From Limnovirga sp038203525 (GTDB taxonomy: Bacteria > Bacteroidota > Bacteroidia > Chitinophagales > Chitinophagaceae), in contig JBBRDW010000008.1 of the NCBI GenBank assembly GCA_038203525.1, forward strand, positions 1 to 64,000: a stretch of 64,000 nucleotides of DNA, in the 5' to 3' direction. Each line of letters starts with the position of its first letter. Within the stretch, counting starts at the first letter, position 1. Below the pieces are notes generated by a model. That model saw nothing but the letters and a program-made list of their open reading frames with translations. It was not told where the DNA came from and did no database searches. The translations under genes were made by a program, and so were the position numbers. Shown here in pieces: positions 54,898-63,852 of this stretch.

Positions 54898-56200
54898 ATT
54901 TGATTTTTTTAACCGGATAAACAAGTGAAGGAGTGGCCACCGCCAACATCAGCAATAATGGTTGCAATGAAATCTTTAGCCCATTGTGAATTACAACAAG
55001 GCAAAAAAACAGTAGAAAATAAATCCCATACTCCCGCTGTATTTTATGCCTTCTCAAAATCTGAAAAAATGTAACAATAAAAAAGCCCCAGTATGTGATA
55101 ATACCCAATAATCCATCTTCTGCGCCAATCCTGATAAATTCGTTGTGCGCACCAGACTCCACTTGATACAAATTATTTTTTGTAATCTCAGCCCCAAAAT
55201 TACCGGGACCAACTCCGGCAAGCGGCTGTTCTTTAAACAAAGACCATCCAGCTTCTACGAGCAGATCTCTGCCTGAGGAACCCGCTTGTTCATAACGATC
55301 TTCAATCAAGCCGTTTGTCTTTTCACTCACGTAATAATAGATCAGCATTGCAGCAGGAATAAGCAGTACAAAAAGAAAATAGCTTTTCAGTTCCGTGCGG
55401 TGAAAAAGAAAGTACATGATCATCATTATCCCTAAAAAATAAATGCCACCCCTGGAAAAGGTAAGTATCATTAAAATAGCAGAACAAAATAGCCAAACAA
55501 TGTTCATCAAAAGGTTCTTTCTTTCCTGATCATTCATTATAGAAAAGAAAAAAACTGTACAAGAAAACCCAAGATATCCGCTAAGCTGAACCGGCGCCAA
55601 ACCATTGGTTCCTTCTGAACCGGAATGGGCTGCTTCAAATTCAACATTACCTACTAAATAGCGAACGATGATTATCCCTATCAAAAAAACTGTTGCGTAT
55701 TTAACGCTGTTTAAAATAGTATTGGCCAGAACCGGCGAAATTATATTTGAAGAGGCCCAGGTAACAATAATTGCCAGTGCAAGTGAATTGGTGAGCAACC
55801 CCCTTGTAACGTCAGCGTTAATTGACCTTGTGCTGTTAATAAACTCAATGACGATGAAAAGTAACAGAAGTATAAAACTTCTTGAATGAAGCCTTACGCC
55901 GGGGCCGCCTTTTAAAATGAGCACAGAAAAAACGGCAATATAGAAATATGGCATAAAGAGATATGGCAGGCTGTGTACCCACACACGCATATACATTTCA
56001 GCATAAATCATGAAAGGCAATAAAGAGAATAAAGCCCTGATATTGTTCTGAAATGCAAGAAAAAGACATACCACTGCCAGCATTACATACAGCACTCCTA
56101 TAAATTCAGGCACTACCCTAAAACCAAGAAATATTCCTATGCAGAATGCCACAAGATAACCCTGCAAAGAATTTATTTTATAAGGCGTATGCTTACGCAA
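54866..56200 (-). CDS. O-antigen ligase / polymerase family protein (Wzy/WaaL-like)
   Basis: The protein has 444 residues with about 11 transmembrane helices. The large periplasmic loop carries SLFKEQPLAGVGPGNFGAEI and ESGAHNEFIRIGAEDGLLGIITYWGFF, the Wzy_C signature with the H-N-E-F motif. It either polymerises repeat units or ligates them; the two cannot be separated by sequence. No ATG precedes the first helices; TTG at 56200, eight bases inside the upstream gene, is the likely start and implies coupled translation. Confidence 0.88.
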   Translation of the reverse strand: MRKHTPYKINSLQGYLVAFCIGIFLGFRVVPEFIGVLYVMLAVVCLFLAFQNNIRALFSLLPFMIYAEMYMRVWVHSLPYLFMPYFYIAVFSVLILKGGPGVRLHSRSFILLLLFIVIEFINSTRSINADVTRGLLTNSLALAIIVTWASSNIISPVLANTILNSVKYATVFLIGIIIVRYLVGNVEFEAAHSGSEGTNGLAPVQLSGYLGFSCTVFFFSIMNDQERKNLLMNIVWLFCSAILMILTFSRGGIYFLGIMMIMYFLFHRTELKSYFLFVLLIPAAMLIYYYVSEKTNGLIEDRYEQAGSSGRDLLVEAGWSLFKEQPLAGVGPGNFGAEITKNNLYQVESGAHNEFIRIGAEDGLLGIITYWGFFIVTFFQILRRHKIQREYGIYFLLFFCLVVIHNGLKISLQPLLLMLAVATPSLVYPVKKIKYVPGSQKLAI

Positions 56201-57365
56201 AATAGTTATTTAATACTTTGATACTGTTGCCAGCCCAGCTTTCCAGTGTTAGTGCACTTGAATAATTACGACCATTGATAATCATTTTCGAAAGTCTTTC
56301 TCTATCTAACTCTAAACTGCTGATAATTTCAACAAGCGCATTGCTGTTCGCTACATTGAAAAGAAAGCCTCTTTCTTCCTTACCCATCATTTCTGCAGCT
56401 AAACCAATATTGTTAAGGATTGGTATTACCCCATGAAAAAAACCTTCAAGGGGCACTTTCCCAAATCCTTCTGACAGAGAAGCCTGCACAACAAAATCTG
56501 CCTGTCTGTATAGTTCCCGTAATCCAGTGTCAGTTTTATTTCCTGTCAAAAAAATATTGTTTCCCAGATTATTTTTTTCAATGAATTGCCGGTAACTGTT
56601 TTTTAAAAAACCATTACCAACAATATACAGCCGAAAATTAAATCCGTTATCAAACAATATTTTGAAACTGTCTAAAATATACTGCTGGTTTTTTTTGGGT
56701 ACCAGCGAACCTACCGTTACAAAAACAGGCGTAAGGTCTTTGTTTAATTTAAGCCTTTCAATCCGCGCATTTATTTGTGCGGCTTCCTCATTCCATTCTG
56801 CTATTGTATAAGACGGACTGTATGTTTTAAAAATGTTGGTGCCAATTTTATTTTGATGTAAATAGGCAAACACCGGCCCGCGAAAAAAATGATTTAGCAA
56901 CCACTTTTGAAACCGATAAGTTAGCGGCTCGCCTTTATAATTGTCCCAGCTGCCTGCGTATGTTGCAAACACTTTTTTTCTCTTAAAAAAAAAATAAAAA
57001 AAAGCAGGAATATTAAGGTTGGCAGGAAAACGCTGATAGATAACATCTGCCTTTTTATCCGCTTCCATAGCGGCTTTCAACCAAATGGGGATGGTAAAAA
57101 ATATATTAATTTTATCTGCAAGTGTATTACCACCTGCGTTGGGCAAAGACCTGAATTGAATACCATTTTTTTTGTAGGCCGTAACTACTTTTTCATTTGT
57201 AAAATCTACAAAAGGGCAATAAATTATAGTACGCTCAAAGCCAGCTGCAAGAGTTTCCATTTGTTTGCGAAATATATGGTTCTCTGTAGCAGCATTACCA
57301 TCCGCATCGTTTAAGTGAATACAATCAGAGAAAATCGCCAGGCTTTTGTATTTGCTTTTTTCCAT
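56193..57365 (-). CDS. Glycosyltransferase family 4
   Basis: The protein has 390 residues from the ATG at 57365. The C-terminal donor-binding domain shows DLTPVFVTVGSLVPKKNQQYILDSFKILFD, LYIVGNGFLKNSYRQFI and the E-x7-E motif in ASLSEGFGKVPLEGFFHGVIPILNNIG. The N-terminal domain (KYKSLAIFSDCIHLNDADGNAATENHIF) is the variable acceptor half. It overlaps the O-antigen ligase gene by eight bases, as part of the same operon. Confidence 0.9.
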   Translation of the reverse strand: MEKSKYKSLAIFSDCIHLNDADGNAATENHIFRKQMETLAAGFERTIIYCPFVDFTNEKVVTAYKKNGIQFRSLPNAGGNTLADKINIFFTIPIWLKAAMEADKKADVIYQRFPANLNIPAFFYFFFKRKKVFATYAGSWDNYKGEPLTYRFQKWLLNHFFRGPVFAYLHQNKIGTNIFKTYSPSYTIAEWNEEAAQINARIERLKLNKDLTPVFVTVGSLVPKKNQQYILDSFKILFDNGFNFRLYIVGNGFLKNSYRQFIEKNNLGNNIFLTGNKTDTGLRELYRQADFVVQASLSEGFGKVPLEGFFHGVIPILNNIGLAAEMMGKEERGFLFNVANSNALVEIISSLELDRERLSKMIINGRNYSSALTLESWAGNSIKVLNNYFA

Positions 57366-57409
57366 CAAAATTTATAGCAAAAAAATTAGTTTGTTGTTAA
57401 TTCTTATAC

Positions 57410-57618
57410 CAGCTAATTGTTTCGTGGCATCGTCTTTTGCAGCTTGCCCCGCCTAGGCTGTGGTCGCAATGCGTTCTTCGTTCTTAACTTTATTCGTCTA
57501 CAGCGTTTAGTAAAAAATACGCTGTGTTATTTACGGATCACTACTGCCGCCTCCCCGTTATATTGTACAAGAGTGCGACGCAACAGGCGATGCCATTTAA
57601 AAAAATGCCGGGCTAATA
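57410..57618. repeat. Composite interspersed repeat: inverted pair, left core interrupted
   Basis: The left arm begins ATACCAGCTAATTGTTTCGTGGCATCGT and its core is split by a GC-rich insert (TTGC-AGCTTGCCCCGCCTAGGCTGTG-GTCGCA, about 57437-57468), with the same junctions as the interrupted copy at 18088. The right arm has a perfect core at 57566-57585 and ends ATGCCGGGCTAATAAA next to the GT2 stop. Confidence 0.8.
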
Positions 57619-57624
57619 AATGTA

Positions 57625-58965
57625 TTACTGCAACATTTCAATTTCTGTATTGCTTTGAATCATTCGGTCTGCTATTTTTTTAGACTTATAGAACTGCAAC
57701 AACAACACCGGCGCTTTTAGAACGGTAAGCAATGCACTTAACAACAACATTTTACTGCTGCGTTTATATTTGTACGGCACGTTGGAAAGCATGATGCCGA
57801 TAAACAATGCGTTGTTGGAAAGCTCCTCCGAAAAATATTTTTTGAATAGATAAATAACACTCGGTACCGGTTTTGGCGAAAACCATTTCTGAGGGCGAAA
57901 TCCATCCCAGCTGCCCATTTGCCGGAGGCCGCCTGTACCTACTTTTAGATGAATACGTGGCGCCTTAAAATTTGAGATACTTTTTATACCGTTTATATAA
58001 GCCCTAAAACCAAATTCTCCATCGCCCATGCGCTGGCCGTTAAACTTTTCATCAAACAAACCAATCTGTTGCATTACATTTCGTTTGATCATTGCGTTGC
58101 CGGAATCGAACTGATCTGCCCATCGAAAAAAACGATAATTATCAGCAATTTTTTGCCCTGCAGCAGCCAGCGACACGCCGGCAGAAATAGATACCTTAAA
58201 AAAGTCAAGGCATTTTAGATGCTGTTCTATCCAGTCCTCTGAAACACGCGAATCATCATCAAAAAATAACAGGTAATCGGCTGCAGTACTTTTTACTGCA
58301 TTGTTTCTTGCTGTCCACAAAAGCTGTTCTTTTTGCTGATGGAGCCTGATGTTTAATTTGTATGATTTATAAAATTCCGCATCAAAATTGTCTGACTGAT
58401 CTACCACAATAACTTCAAAGTTTGTAAAGGTTTGCAGCTCCAGATCGCTCAACACATCTTTCAAATATTCGTACCTGTTTAATGTGGGGATTATTACTGC
58501 AACCAAAGGCTGGGCATTAACTAATGGCGATAGGAAGTATTCATAACCATCATATAAAAAAGGATTTTCGTAGGGATTAATTCTTTTTATATTTTTTGTT
58601 TTATGGTAGGCTGCCCATTCTTTAAATAGGTTTTTAAATGTACAAACCCGTAGTAAAAAAGCGAATGAAGCCCATGGTTTTCCCCAGTATTTTTTAATAA
58701 AAATATACTCATCAGCAAGGGTTGGTTTTGGCAAATCACGCAATGCTCTATTTTCCGCAGCTGTTGATTCGAGTAATACTCCCCTGCACCAAAGCCGGTA
58801 GCCGACATCAGCAATTTGTGCACTTTTTGTTTCGTAATTTTCATCTGGCAGTTCCCCTAAATAATTTTCGCCTACAACAAAACAGGAAGCAAATTTACCA
58901 GGCGCTTTTGGCTCAAGATTAAATTGCCACGCAGGTTGGGTATATCTTATAAATGTAAAAAGCAA
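57625..58965 (-). CDS. Glycosyltransferase family 2 with atypical N-terminus
   Basis: The protein has 446 residues. The GT-A domain starts near residue 153: VAVIIPTLNRYEYLKDVLSDLELQTFTNFEVIVVDQSDN, then YLLFFDDDSRV (the metal-binding D-x-D region) and FDEKFNGQRMGDGEFGFRAYINGI (acceptor/ED-like motif). The first ~150 residues (GELPDENYETKSAQIADVGYRLWCRGVLLES) look like the tail of another GT2 domain. No ATG exists before the GT-A domain; the frame opens with TTG at 58965, three codons after a TAA. It could be a TTG-started enzyme or the 3' remnant of a longer tandem glycosyltransferase. Confidence 0.8.
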   Translation of the reverse strand: MLFTFIRYTQPAWQFNLEPKAPGKFASCFVVGENYLGELPDENYETKSAQIADVGYRLWCRGVLLESTAAENRALRDLPKPTLADEYIFIKKYWGKPWASFAFLLRVCTFKNLFKEWAAYHKTKNIKRINPYENPFLYDGYEYFLSPLVNAQPLVAVIIPTLNRYEYLKDVLSDLELQTFTNFEVIVVDQSDNFDAEFYKSYKLNIRLHQQKEQLLWTARNNAVKSTAADYLLFFDDDSRVSEDWIEQHLKCLDFFKVSISAGVSLAAAGQKIADNYRFFRWADQFDSGNAMIKRNVMQQIGLFDEKFNGQRMGDGEFGFRAYINGIKSISNFKAPRIHLKVGTGGLRQMGSWDGFRPQKWFSPKPVPSVIYLFKKYFSEELSNNALFIGIMLSNVPYKYKRSSKMLLLSALLTVLKAPVLLLQFYKSKKIADRMIQSNTEIEMLQ

Positions 58966-59013
58966 AGAAGTGGTTTATGTAATTTTACCGGCATTTATCT
59001 TAATTAAGAATGG

Positions 59014-60171
59014 TTAGTGGCTTACCAGTTGCATATACATGTCTTCAAATTTATTGATCTGCATTTCCAGCTTAAAACAACCGTTGATACGCTCCCTTGC
59101 TTTGTTGCCGAGGTAGCTGCATAACTGTTCATCATTCATTAACCGCATCAAATTGACCGCCATAGATTCATGATCGTAAATATTGGCAAGCAGGGCATTT
59201 TCTTCATGCGTTATCACCTCCGCCATACCGCCAGCTCTTGAAGAAACAACTGGCAACTGCATGCTCATTGCTTCCAGTACCACATTCGCAATTCCTTCAT
59301 AAATACTGGGCAGAAAAAATATATCTGCTTCTTGCATCAGTTGTTTTACTTCTACGCGTGACTTTGATCCTGCCAGTATTACCACATCCTGCAGCTGCAT
59401 GGTATGTATTTGAAAAAAGATTTGCTCATAATCGTTTCCACTGCCAGCAATGATCCATTTAAACTTTAGTCCTTTCTGCTTAAGCAATGCAATAGCTAAT
59501 AATCCTGTTGCATAACCTTTTGCAAAACTCAGCCGCCCAACACTAAGTATTATTTTTTCACCGTAATGATTCTGGCATTTATCATTTCTGAAATATTCAG
59601 TATCAATGCTTGGAAAATTGACAAATATTTTTTCAGGTTTATCAGTGAGCGGCAGTATGATATTACTGATATCGTGGGAAACACAATGAATAGAATCTGC
59701 CAAAGCAAATACTTGTCTTAACTTTTCTCTGCGTTCTTCATAAACAAGTAATTTCAGCTTCTCCCCTGTTCCCCTGCAGCTAACCATAATGCGGCCATTT
59801 AAATCTTTAATAGTGCTTAGGTAATTTACCGCTATACCAGAAAATTCAAAATGAACGATTGCCGCTTTTGCCCCGTTTATACTACGCACCCGGAATATAC
59901 GGAAGAGCTCTTTCGCAATATTCTTTTTAGTTAGCGCAGCCCGAATAAGCAATACCGGATGAAGAAGACCAAACAGTAATATCGATTTTTTATTAAATAC
60001 CTTCACCGTAATACCAGTTGTATCGGGAAACAACTCCGTCATCAGCAATTCATTTTTTCTATTGCAAAAAATAATATGCTCATGGCCACGTGCAACCATT
60101 TTTTCAACCTTGGAATAAATAAATGTTTCACTGCGCGAAGGAAAAGATTCTGTTATTATGGCTATGCGCAT
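59014..60171 (-). CDS. Glycosyltransferase family 4
   Basis: The protein has 385 residues. RIAIITESFPSRSETFIYSKVEKMVARGHEH at the N-terminus is the acceptor domain typical of colanic-acid-type GT4 enzymes. The donor domain has EKIILSVGRLSFAKGYATGLLAIALL, KWIIAGSGNDYE, VILAGSKSRVEVKQLMQEADIFFLPSIYEGIANVVLEAMSMQLPVVSSRAGGMAEVI (E-x7-E). Part of the polysaccharide operon; the sugar transferred is unknown. It ends 48 bases before the GT2 frame. Confidence 0.92.
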   Translation of the reverse strand: MRIAIITESFPSRSETFIYSKVEKMVARGHEHIIFCNRKNELLMTELFPDTTGITVKVFNKKSILLFGLLHPVLLIRAALTKKNIAKELFRIFRVRSINGAKAAIVHFEFSGIAVNYLSTIKDLNGRIMVSCRGTGEKLKLLVYEERREKLRQVFALADSIHCVSHDISNIILPLTDKPEKIFVNFPSIDTEYFRNDKCQNHYGEKIILSVGRLSFAKGYATGLLAIALLKQKGLKFKWIIAGSGNDYEQIFFQIHTMQLQDVVILAGSKSRVEVKQLMQEADIFFLPSIYEGIANVVLEAMSMQLPVVSSRAGGMAEVITHEENALLANIYDHESMAVNLMRLMNDEQLCSYLGNKARERINGCFKLEMQINKFEDMYMQLVSH

Positions 60172-60227
60172 TTTTCGCTTTTTTTATTACTCCGTTGTTT
60201 AATTAGTAAGTAAGAATTATATGGTAT

Positions 60228-60466
60228 TTTTTTTGAGCCTGGCTTTAGTACATTAATGAAGCTTCCGTTGCGTCGCACTCTTGTACTGAGGAACAAGTTT
60301 CATCAGTACAAGAGTTCCAAAGTTCACGGGGTTTAGCATAGCGTTCAAAGCATAACTCGTGAACTTTGGTACTCGTGAACCACTGCTGTTGAACTTCCTA
60401 AAAGTATAAGTGTGCACCACAGGCGGAACAGTTAATGGTATGAAAAATAATAAAAGGGCTTAAAAA
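60228..60466. repeat. Composite interspersed repeat: inverted pair with second nested cassette
   Basis: The left arm has a perfect core at 60267-60286 and begins TTTTTTTGAGCCTGGCTTTAG. The right arm is decayed (GTATAAGTGTGCACCAC at 60404-60420). The interior 60287-60403 is an imperfect hairpin (GTTCCAAAGTTCACG / CGTGAACTTTGGTAC) homologous to 14863-14977. It fills the gap between the GT4 and asparagine synthetase genes. Confidence 0.8.
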
Positions 60467-60467
60467 A

Positions 60468-62318
60468 TTAATTGTATTTATTTCTATGATGTGCATCCCA
60501 CTGAACCAGCGAATACACCGCCCAAATAAACCAGCCGTTTTGCCTTGTGCCGTCCATATGCGTCTGCAATAAATGTTGAAGTTTACCGCGATTAAACATA
60601 AGGGCAAGATGCCGAGGCATATCCATTATTTTTTCGGTGGCTTCGTTTTTTATTTCTTTTCTAAGCCAGTCGTCCATAGGTATGGTAAAACCTTTTTTGG
60701 GTTTTAGAACCATCGATTCGCCTGCCTTGTTCATTAATGATTGCTTTACGTTTATTTTGCCTTCAGCGCCATTAATACAATCGCTGTAAGTGCAGGAAAG
60801 ACTGTATTGCAACATTGCTTTACTTAAAAAAGGCACACGCACTTCCAGGCTGTGGTGCATGCTTGCCCTGTCAACCTTTAGCAATATGCGCTGCAGATGA
60901 ATATCTGCTTCCATTTTACGTATGCAGTTCATCAGCTCTTCAACAGAAGCATTTTTCTGATCTGTTTTATTAACTGCTTCCGTAAAAAAAAAAGAAGGTT
61001 TGGGCTTAACTTCAAATACCTGCGGAAGCCAATGCGGCGCCCCTGTAACAGCCAGTGATGAATAATAATATTCAAGAAAATTCTTATTGTTCCAATGTCT
61101 TGCAAGGTAAATTGTTGACGGGTCTTTTATTTTTGCCAGCAGTATTTTTAGGCGCCGTTCCCACAAATTATTCTTATAGGATGGCATTAAGCTCAGCGCT
61201 TTTAAATTTCGCGGGTAGCCCCAAAATAACTCATCTGCTCCATCGCCACTTAAGGCAACGGTAACTTGTTCTTTTGCAAATTTTGACAATAATAGTGTGG
61301 GCAGGGAAGAGTAATCAGCAAATGGTTCTGTAAATGCCTTGGCATTGTCGTTTAACAACTGCAGCATGTCTTGCGAAGAAATGTATTTGCAATAATGATC
61401 AATACCAAACTTTTCAGCAAATGTTTTAGCGGACTCGCTTTCATCCATTACGCTGTCTTTAACGCCTATCGTAAATGCCTTAAAATGTTTGTAACTGTTC
61501 GCGAAATAACTCACCAATGTACTATCGGTGCCACCAGACATAAATGTACCCACCGGTACATCGCTCACCAACTGCCTGTTTACAGAAGCACCGAGTATAT
61601 TATCTATATTGCCAGTGGAACGATCTTCACTTTTTTTTGCATAACTATAGTACTGGTGTAAAGCTGCTTTACCATCTTCTACAATCATGTAATGCCCATG
61701 GGGGAATAATTTAGTGTACTTGATCACACCATCATTTTCTGGCATATAGCCAAGCTGGAGACAGGATGCAATAACGGTTTCATCAAAAGGTTGATCCCTG
61801 AAAAAAGAATGATTGATAATATGATCGTACTGCGAACTGTATACAACACCTTCGTTGCTTTCACCGATATACAATGGCTTTATACCCAATTGATCCCTTG
61901 CCAGCAGCAGCCTGTTATTCTGAACATCATAAAAAGCAAATGCGAACATCCCATCCAGCACTTCGAGTGTTTTGTTTGCGCCAAGATGTATTAAAGCATA
62001 TAGCAAAAGCTCTGTATCGGAAGAAGACCGAAAGCTGCTGAGGTATGGCTTTAGTAAGGTAAATATTAACTCCGTATTGTAAATTTCTCCATTAAAGCTG
62101 ATACAGTAATTTCCACAGTGAGACAACATTGGCTGATCACCATTAGAACTGGTATCTCTAATTGCCAGCCGCGCAAATACCGTTATATAATTTTTATGGT
62201 TGCTCCAACTAGCGCTGGCGTCTGGCCCGCGGCGTTGCATGGTTGATAAACACCAGTTAAAGTATTCCGGCTGAAGATTGTTGGATTTAAAAGAATACAT
62301 ACCTACAATACCACACAT
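60468..62318 (-). CDS. asnB: Asparagine synthase (glutamine-hydrolysing)
   Basis: The protein has 616 residues. The N-terminal class II glutaminase starts at Cys2 (MCGIVGMYSF) with RRGPDAS, RLAIRDTSSNGDQPM, FNGEIYN and SDTELLLYAL. The synthetase half has the PP-loop GTFMSGGTDSTLVSYF, then VALSGDGADELFWGYPR and LQRILLKVDRASMHHSLEVRVPFL. It makes asparagine or, as often in polysaccharide loci, amidates an activated sugar acid or similar carboxylate; the location favours the second idea but does not prove it. It starts three bases after the upstream GT4 stop. Confidence 0.92.
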   Translation of the reverse strand: MCGIVGMYSFKSNNLQPEYFNWCLSTMQRRGPDASASWSNHKNYITVFARLAIRDTSSNGDQPMLSHCGNYCISFNGEIYNTELIFTLLKPYLSSFRSSSDTELLLYALIHLGANKTLEVLDGMFAFAFYDVQNNRLLLARDQLGIKPLYIGESNEGVVYSSQYDHIINHSFFRDQPFDETVIASCLQLGYMPENDGVIKYTKLFPHGHYMIVEDGKAALHQYYSYAKKSEDRSTGNIDNILGASVNRQLVSDVPVGTFMSGGTDSTLVSYFANSYKHFKAFTIGVKDSVMDESESAKTFAEKFGIDHYCKYISSQDMLQLLNDNAKAFTEPFADYSSLPTLLLSKFAKEQVTVALSGDGADELFWGYPRNLKALSLMPSYKNNLWERRLKILLAKIKDPSTIYLARHWNNKNFLEYYYSSLAVTGAPHWLPQVFEVKPKPSFFFTEAVNKTDQKNASVEELMNCIRKMEADIHLQRILLKVDRASMHHSLEVRVPFLSKAMLQYSLSCTYSDCINGAEGKINVKQSLMNKAGESMVLKPKKGFTIPMDDWLRKEIKNEATEKIMDMPRHLALMFNRGKLQHLLQTHMDGTRQNGWFIWAVYSLVQWDAHHRNKYN

Positions 62319-62321
62319 AAA

Positions 62322-63581
62322 CTAAATACGGGCTTTTTTAAATTTTGTAATTGCCTTTTGCAATGTATCCCTATATCTCCTGGTGACGATATCCAAAGTA
62401 AAATCAGAAGCTGTTTTTAGATAGCCCATTTCGCCCATGCTCTTTCGTAATGCAGGATCGTTTATTAAAACTTCCATTTTTTTTGACAGCATTACTGCAT
62501 CGCCAGGTTTGCACAACAGTCCATCTGTGCCGTCAGTAACTACCGAACTTATTGCACCTGTTGCCATAGCAATAACCGGCTTTTTACAAGACCATGATTC
62601 AAGAAAAACCATACCAAATGATTCATTTACTGATGGCGTTATAAAAATATCAATTGCATGATAAAGGTTTACTTTTTCTTTCTGAGAAAGACTATAAAAT
62701 GTGTGAATATTGATGGTATTTTGCCTGTTTACCCGCTCAATCATTTTTTCAAAAGTCTTCGCGTACGCATTGTTAGTATAACCTGCAATAACAAGATGAA
62801 TATTTGTTTCCGCAGAACTAATCAATTCAAAAGCTTTTAATAAAATATCAAGACTTTTGGTTATTTCAATTCTGCCAATGTAGCCCAGCAAAATATCATT
62901 TTCGTTCAAGCCAAATAGTGAGCGGTAATAATTTCTGTCTCCATTTTTATATAGCTCCATATCAAGGCCTATTCCGGCTACCACAATAGTTTCGGGAGCA
63001 ACACCGAGTTTAACAAGCCTCTCTTTTTCATAACGGGTATTTGCCAGATAATATTCGCTTTTTTTAATTGCTTCCAGTGCAGTTTTTGAAATTACACTTA
63101 CTTGCTCATCTCCTGTAAAATGAACAGCACCCTGAAATACAAATGGCTTTGGGTTTTTATACAGATGCCGTTTTAACGGGTAATTCATGTACAGGTAACT
63201 AGAAGTACCAGCCATAATTACATCGGCATCAGATTTATTAATTGCTCTTGCAAGTGAAGGCGACCATGGCCCGTTTAAATATTTAAGATACCATTCCGGA
63301 ATACGCTTAAAACCCTTAAGAAATACCTTCTTAATTAAAACAGAAAAGTAAAGATGAAATCTTATAAATGCAAACCTGCAAATGGACACACCATTTATAT
63401 TTTCAATTGTCTTACTAATTTTTTTAAAATATTTTTTTTCTGGTCCGTAGTAGGAGTTGGTGGTAAACACCGTTGCTTCATCATTATATACTGCGATACA
63501 TTTTTCAGCGAAATTTTGAAAAAAAATTTGTGTTCCGCCTACAGATGGAAAATAATTTTGAACAACAAATAAGATTTTCAT
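62322..63581 (-). CDS. Glycosyltransferase family 4
   Basis: The protein has 419 residues. N-terminal acceptor domain: KILFVVQNYFPSVGGTQIFFQNFAEKCI. Donor domain: ILLGYIGRIEITKSLDILLKAFELI, IHLVIAGYTNNAYAKTFEKMI and the E-x7-E motif in ITPSVNESFGMVFLESWSCKKPVIAMATGAISSVVTDGTDGLL. It is the first gene of the polysaccharide operon within the window, coupled to asnB by a three-base gap. Confidence 0.93.
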   Translation of the reverse strand: MKILFVVQNYFPSVGGTQIFFQNFAEKCIAVYNDEATVFTTNSYYGPEKKYFKKISKTIENINGVSICRFAFIRFHLYFSVLIKKVFLKGFKRIPEWYLKYLNGPWSPSLARAINKSDADVIMAGTSSYLYMNYPLKRHLYKNPKPFVFQGAVHFTGDEQVSVISKTALEAIKKSEYYLANTRYEKERLVKLGVAPETIVVAGIGLDMELYKNGDRNYYRSLFGLNENDILLGYIGRIEITKSLDILLKAFELISSAETNIHLVIAGYTNNAYAKTFEKMIERVNRQNTINIHTFYSLSQKEKVNLYHAIDIFITPSVNESFGMVFLESWSCKKPVIAMATGAISSVVTDGTDGLLCKPGDAVMLSKKMEVLINDPALRKSMGEMGYLKTASDFTLDIVTRRYRDTLQKAITKFKKARI

Positions 63582-63620
63582 TTGGCTATTGAAGGTAATA
63601 TTTGATAAATAAGCAATATT

Positions 63621-63852
63621 ATGAACCCAGGATTTGTACTAATTTGCTTCGCCCCCTCCGCCTGACGCGGACCCTTGTACCGGAGGAAGTTGATCAACAA
63701 ATTCACGTGTTTGGTCGTTCGCAAGTTATATGTGCCTGTATTTTAAAAACCATGAACTATTGAACTTGTGAACTGATGAAACTTATTCTTCTGTACAAGA
63801 GTGCGACGCAAGGAACGATGCTATGAAAATATCTGCTGGCATCAAAATAAGA
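63621..63852. repeat. Composite interspersed repeat at the right edge
   Basis: The left arm begins ATGAACCCAGGATTTG and its core is replaced by a GC-rich palindrome (TTCGCCCCCTCCGCCTGACGCGGACCCTTGTAC, 63648-63680). The right arm has a perfect core at 63793-63811 and ends TGCTGGCATCAAAATAAG. The interior resembles the second cassette weakly (TTGAACTTGTGAACTG). No gene is supported in 63582-64000. Confidence 0.75.

Noticed and set aside
341..63852. Recurring 20-base core considered as CRISPR repeats
   Set aside because: Copies are kilobases apart, occur in both orientations and have no regular spacers; no cas genes.
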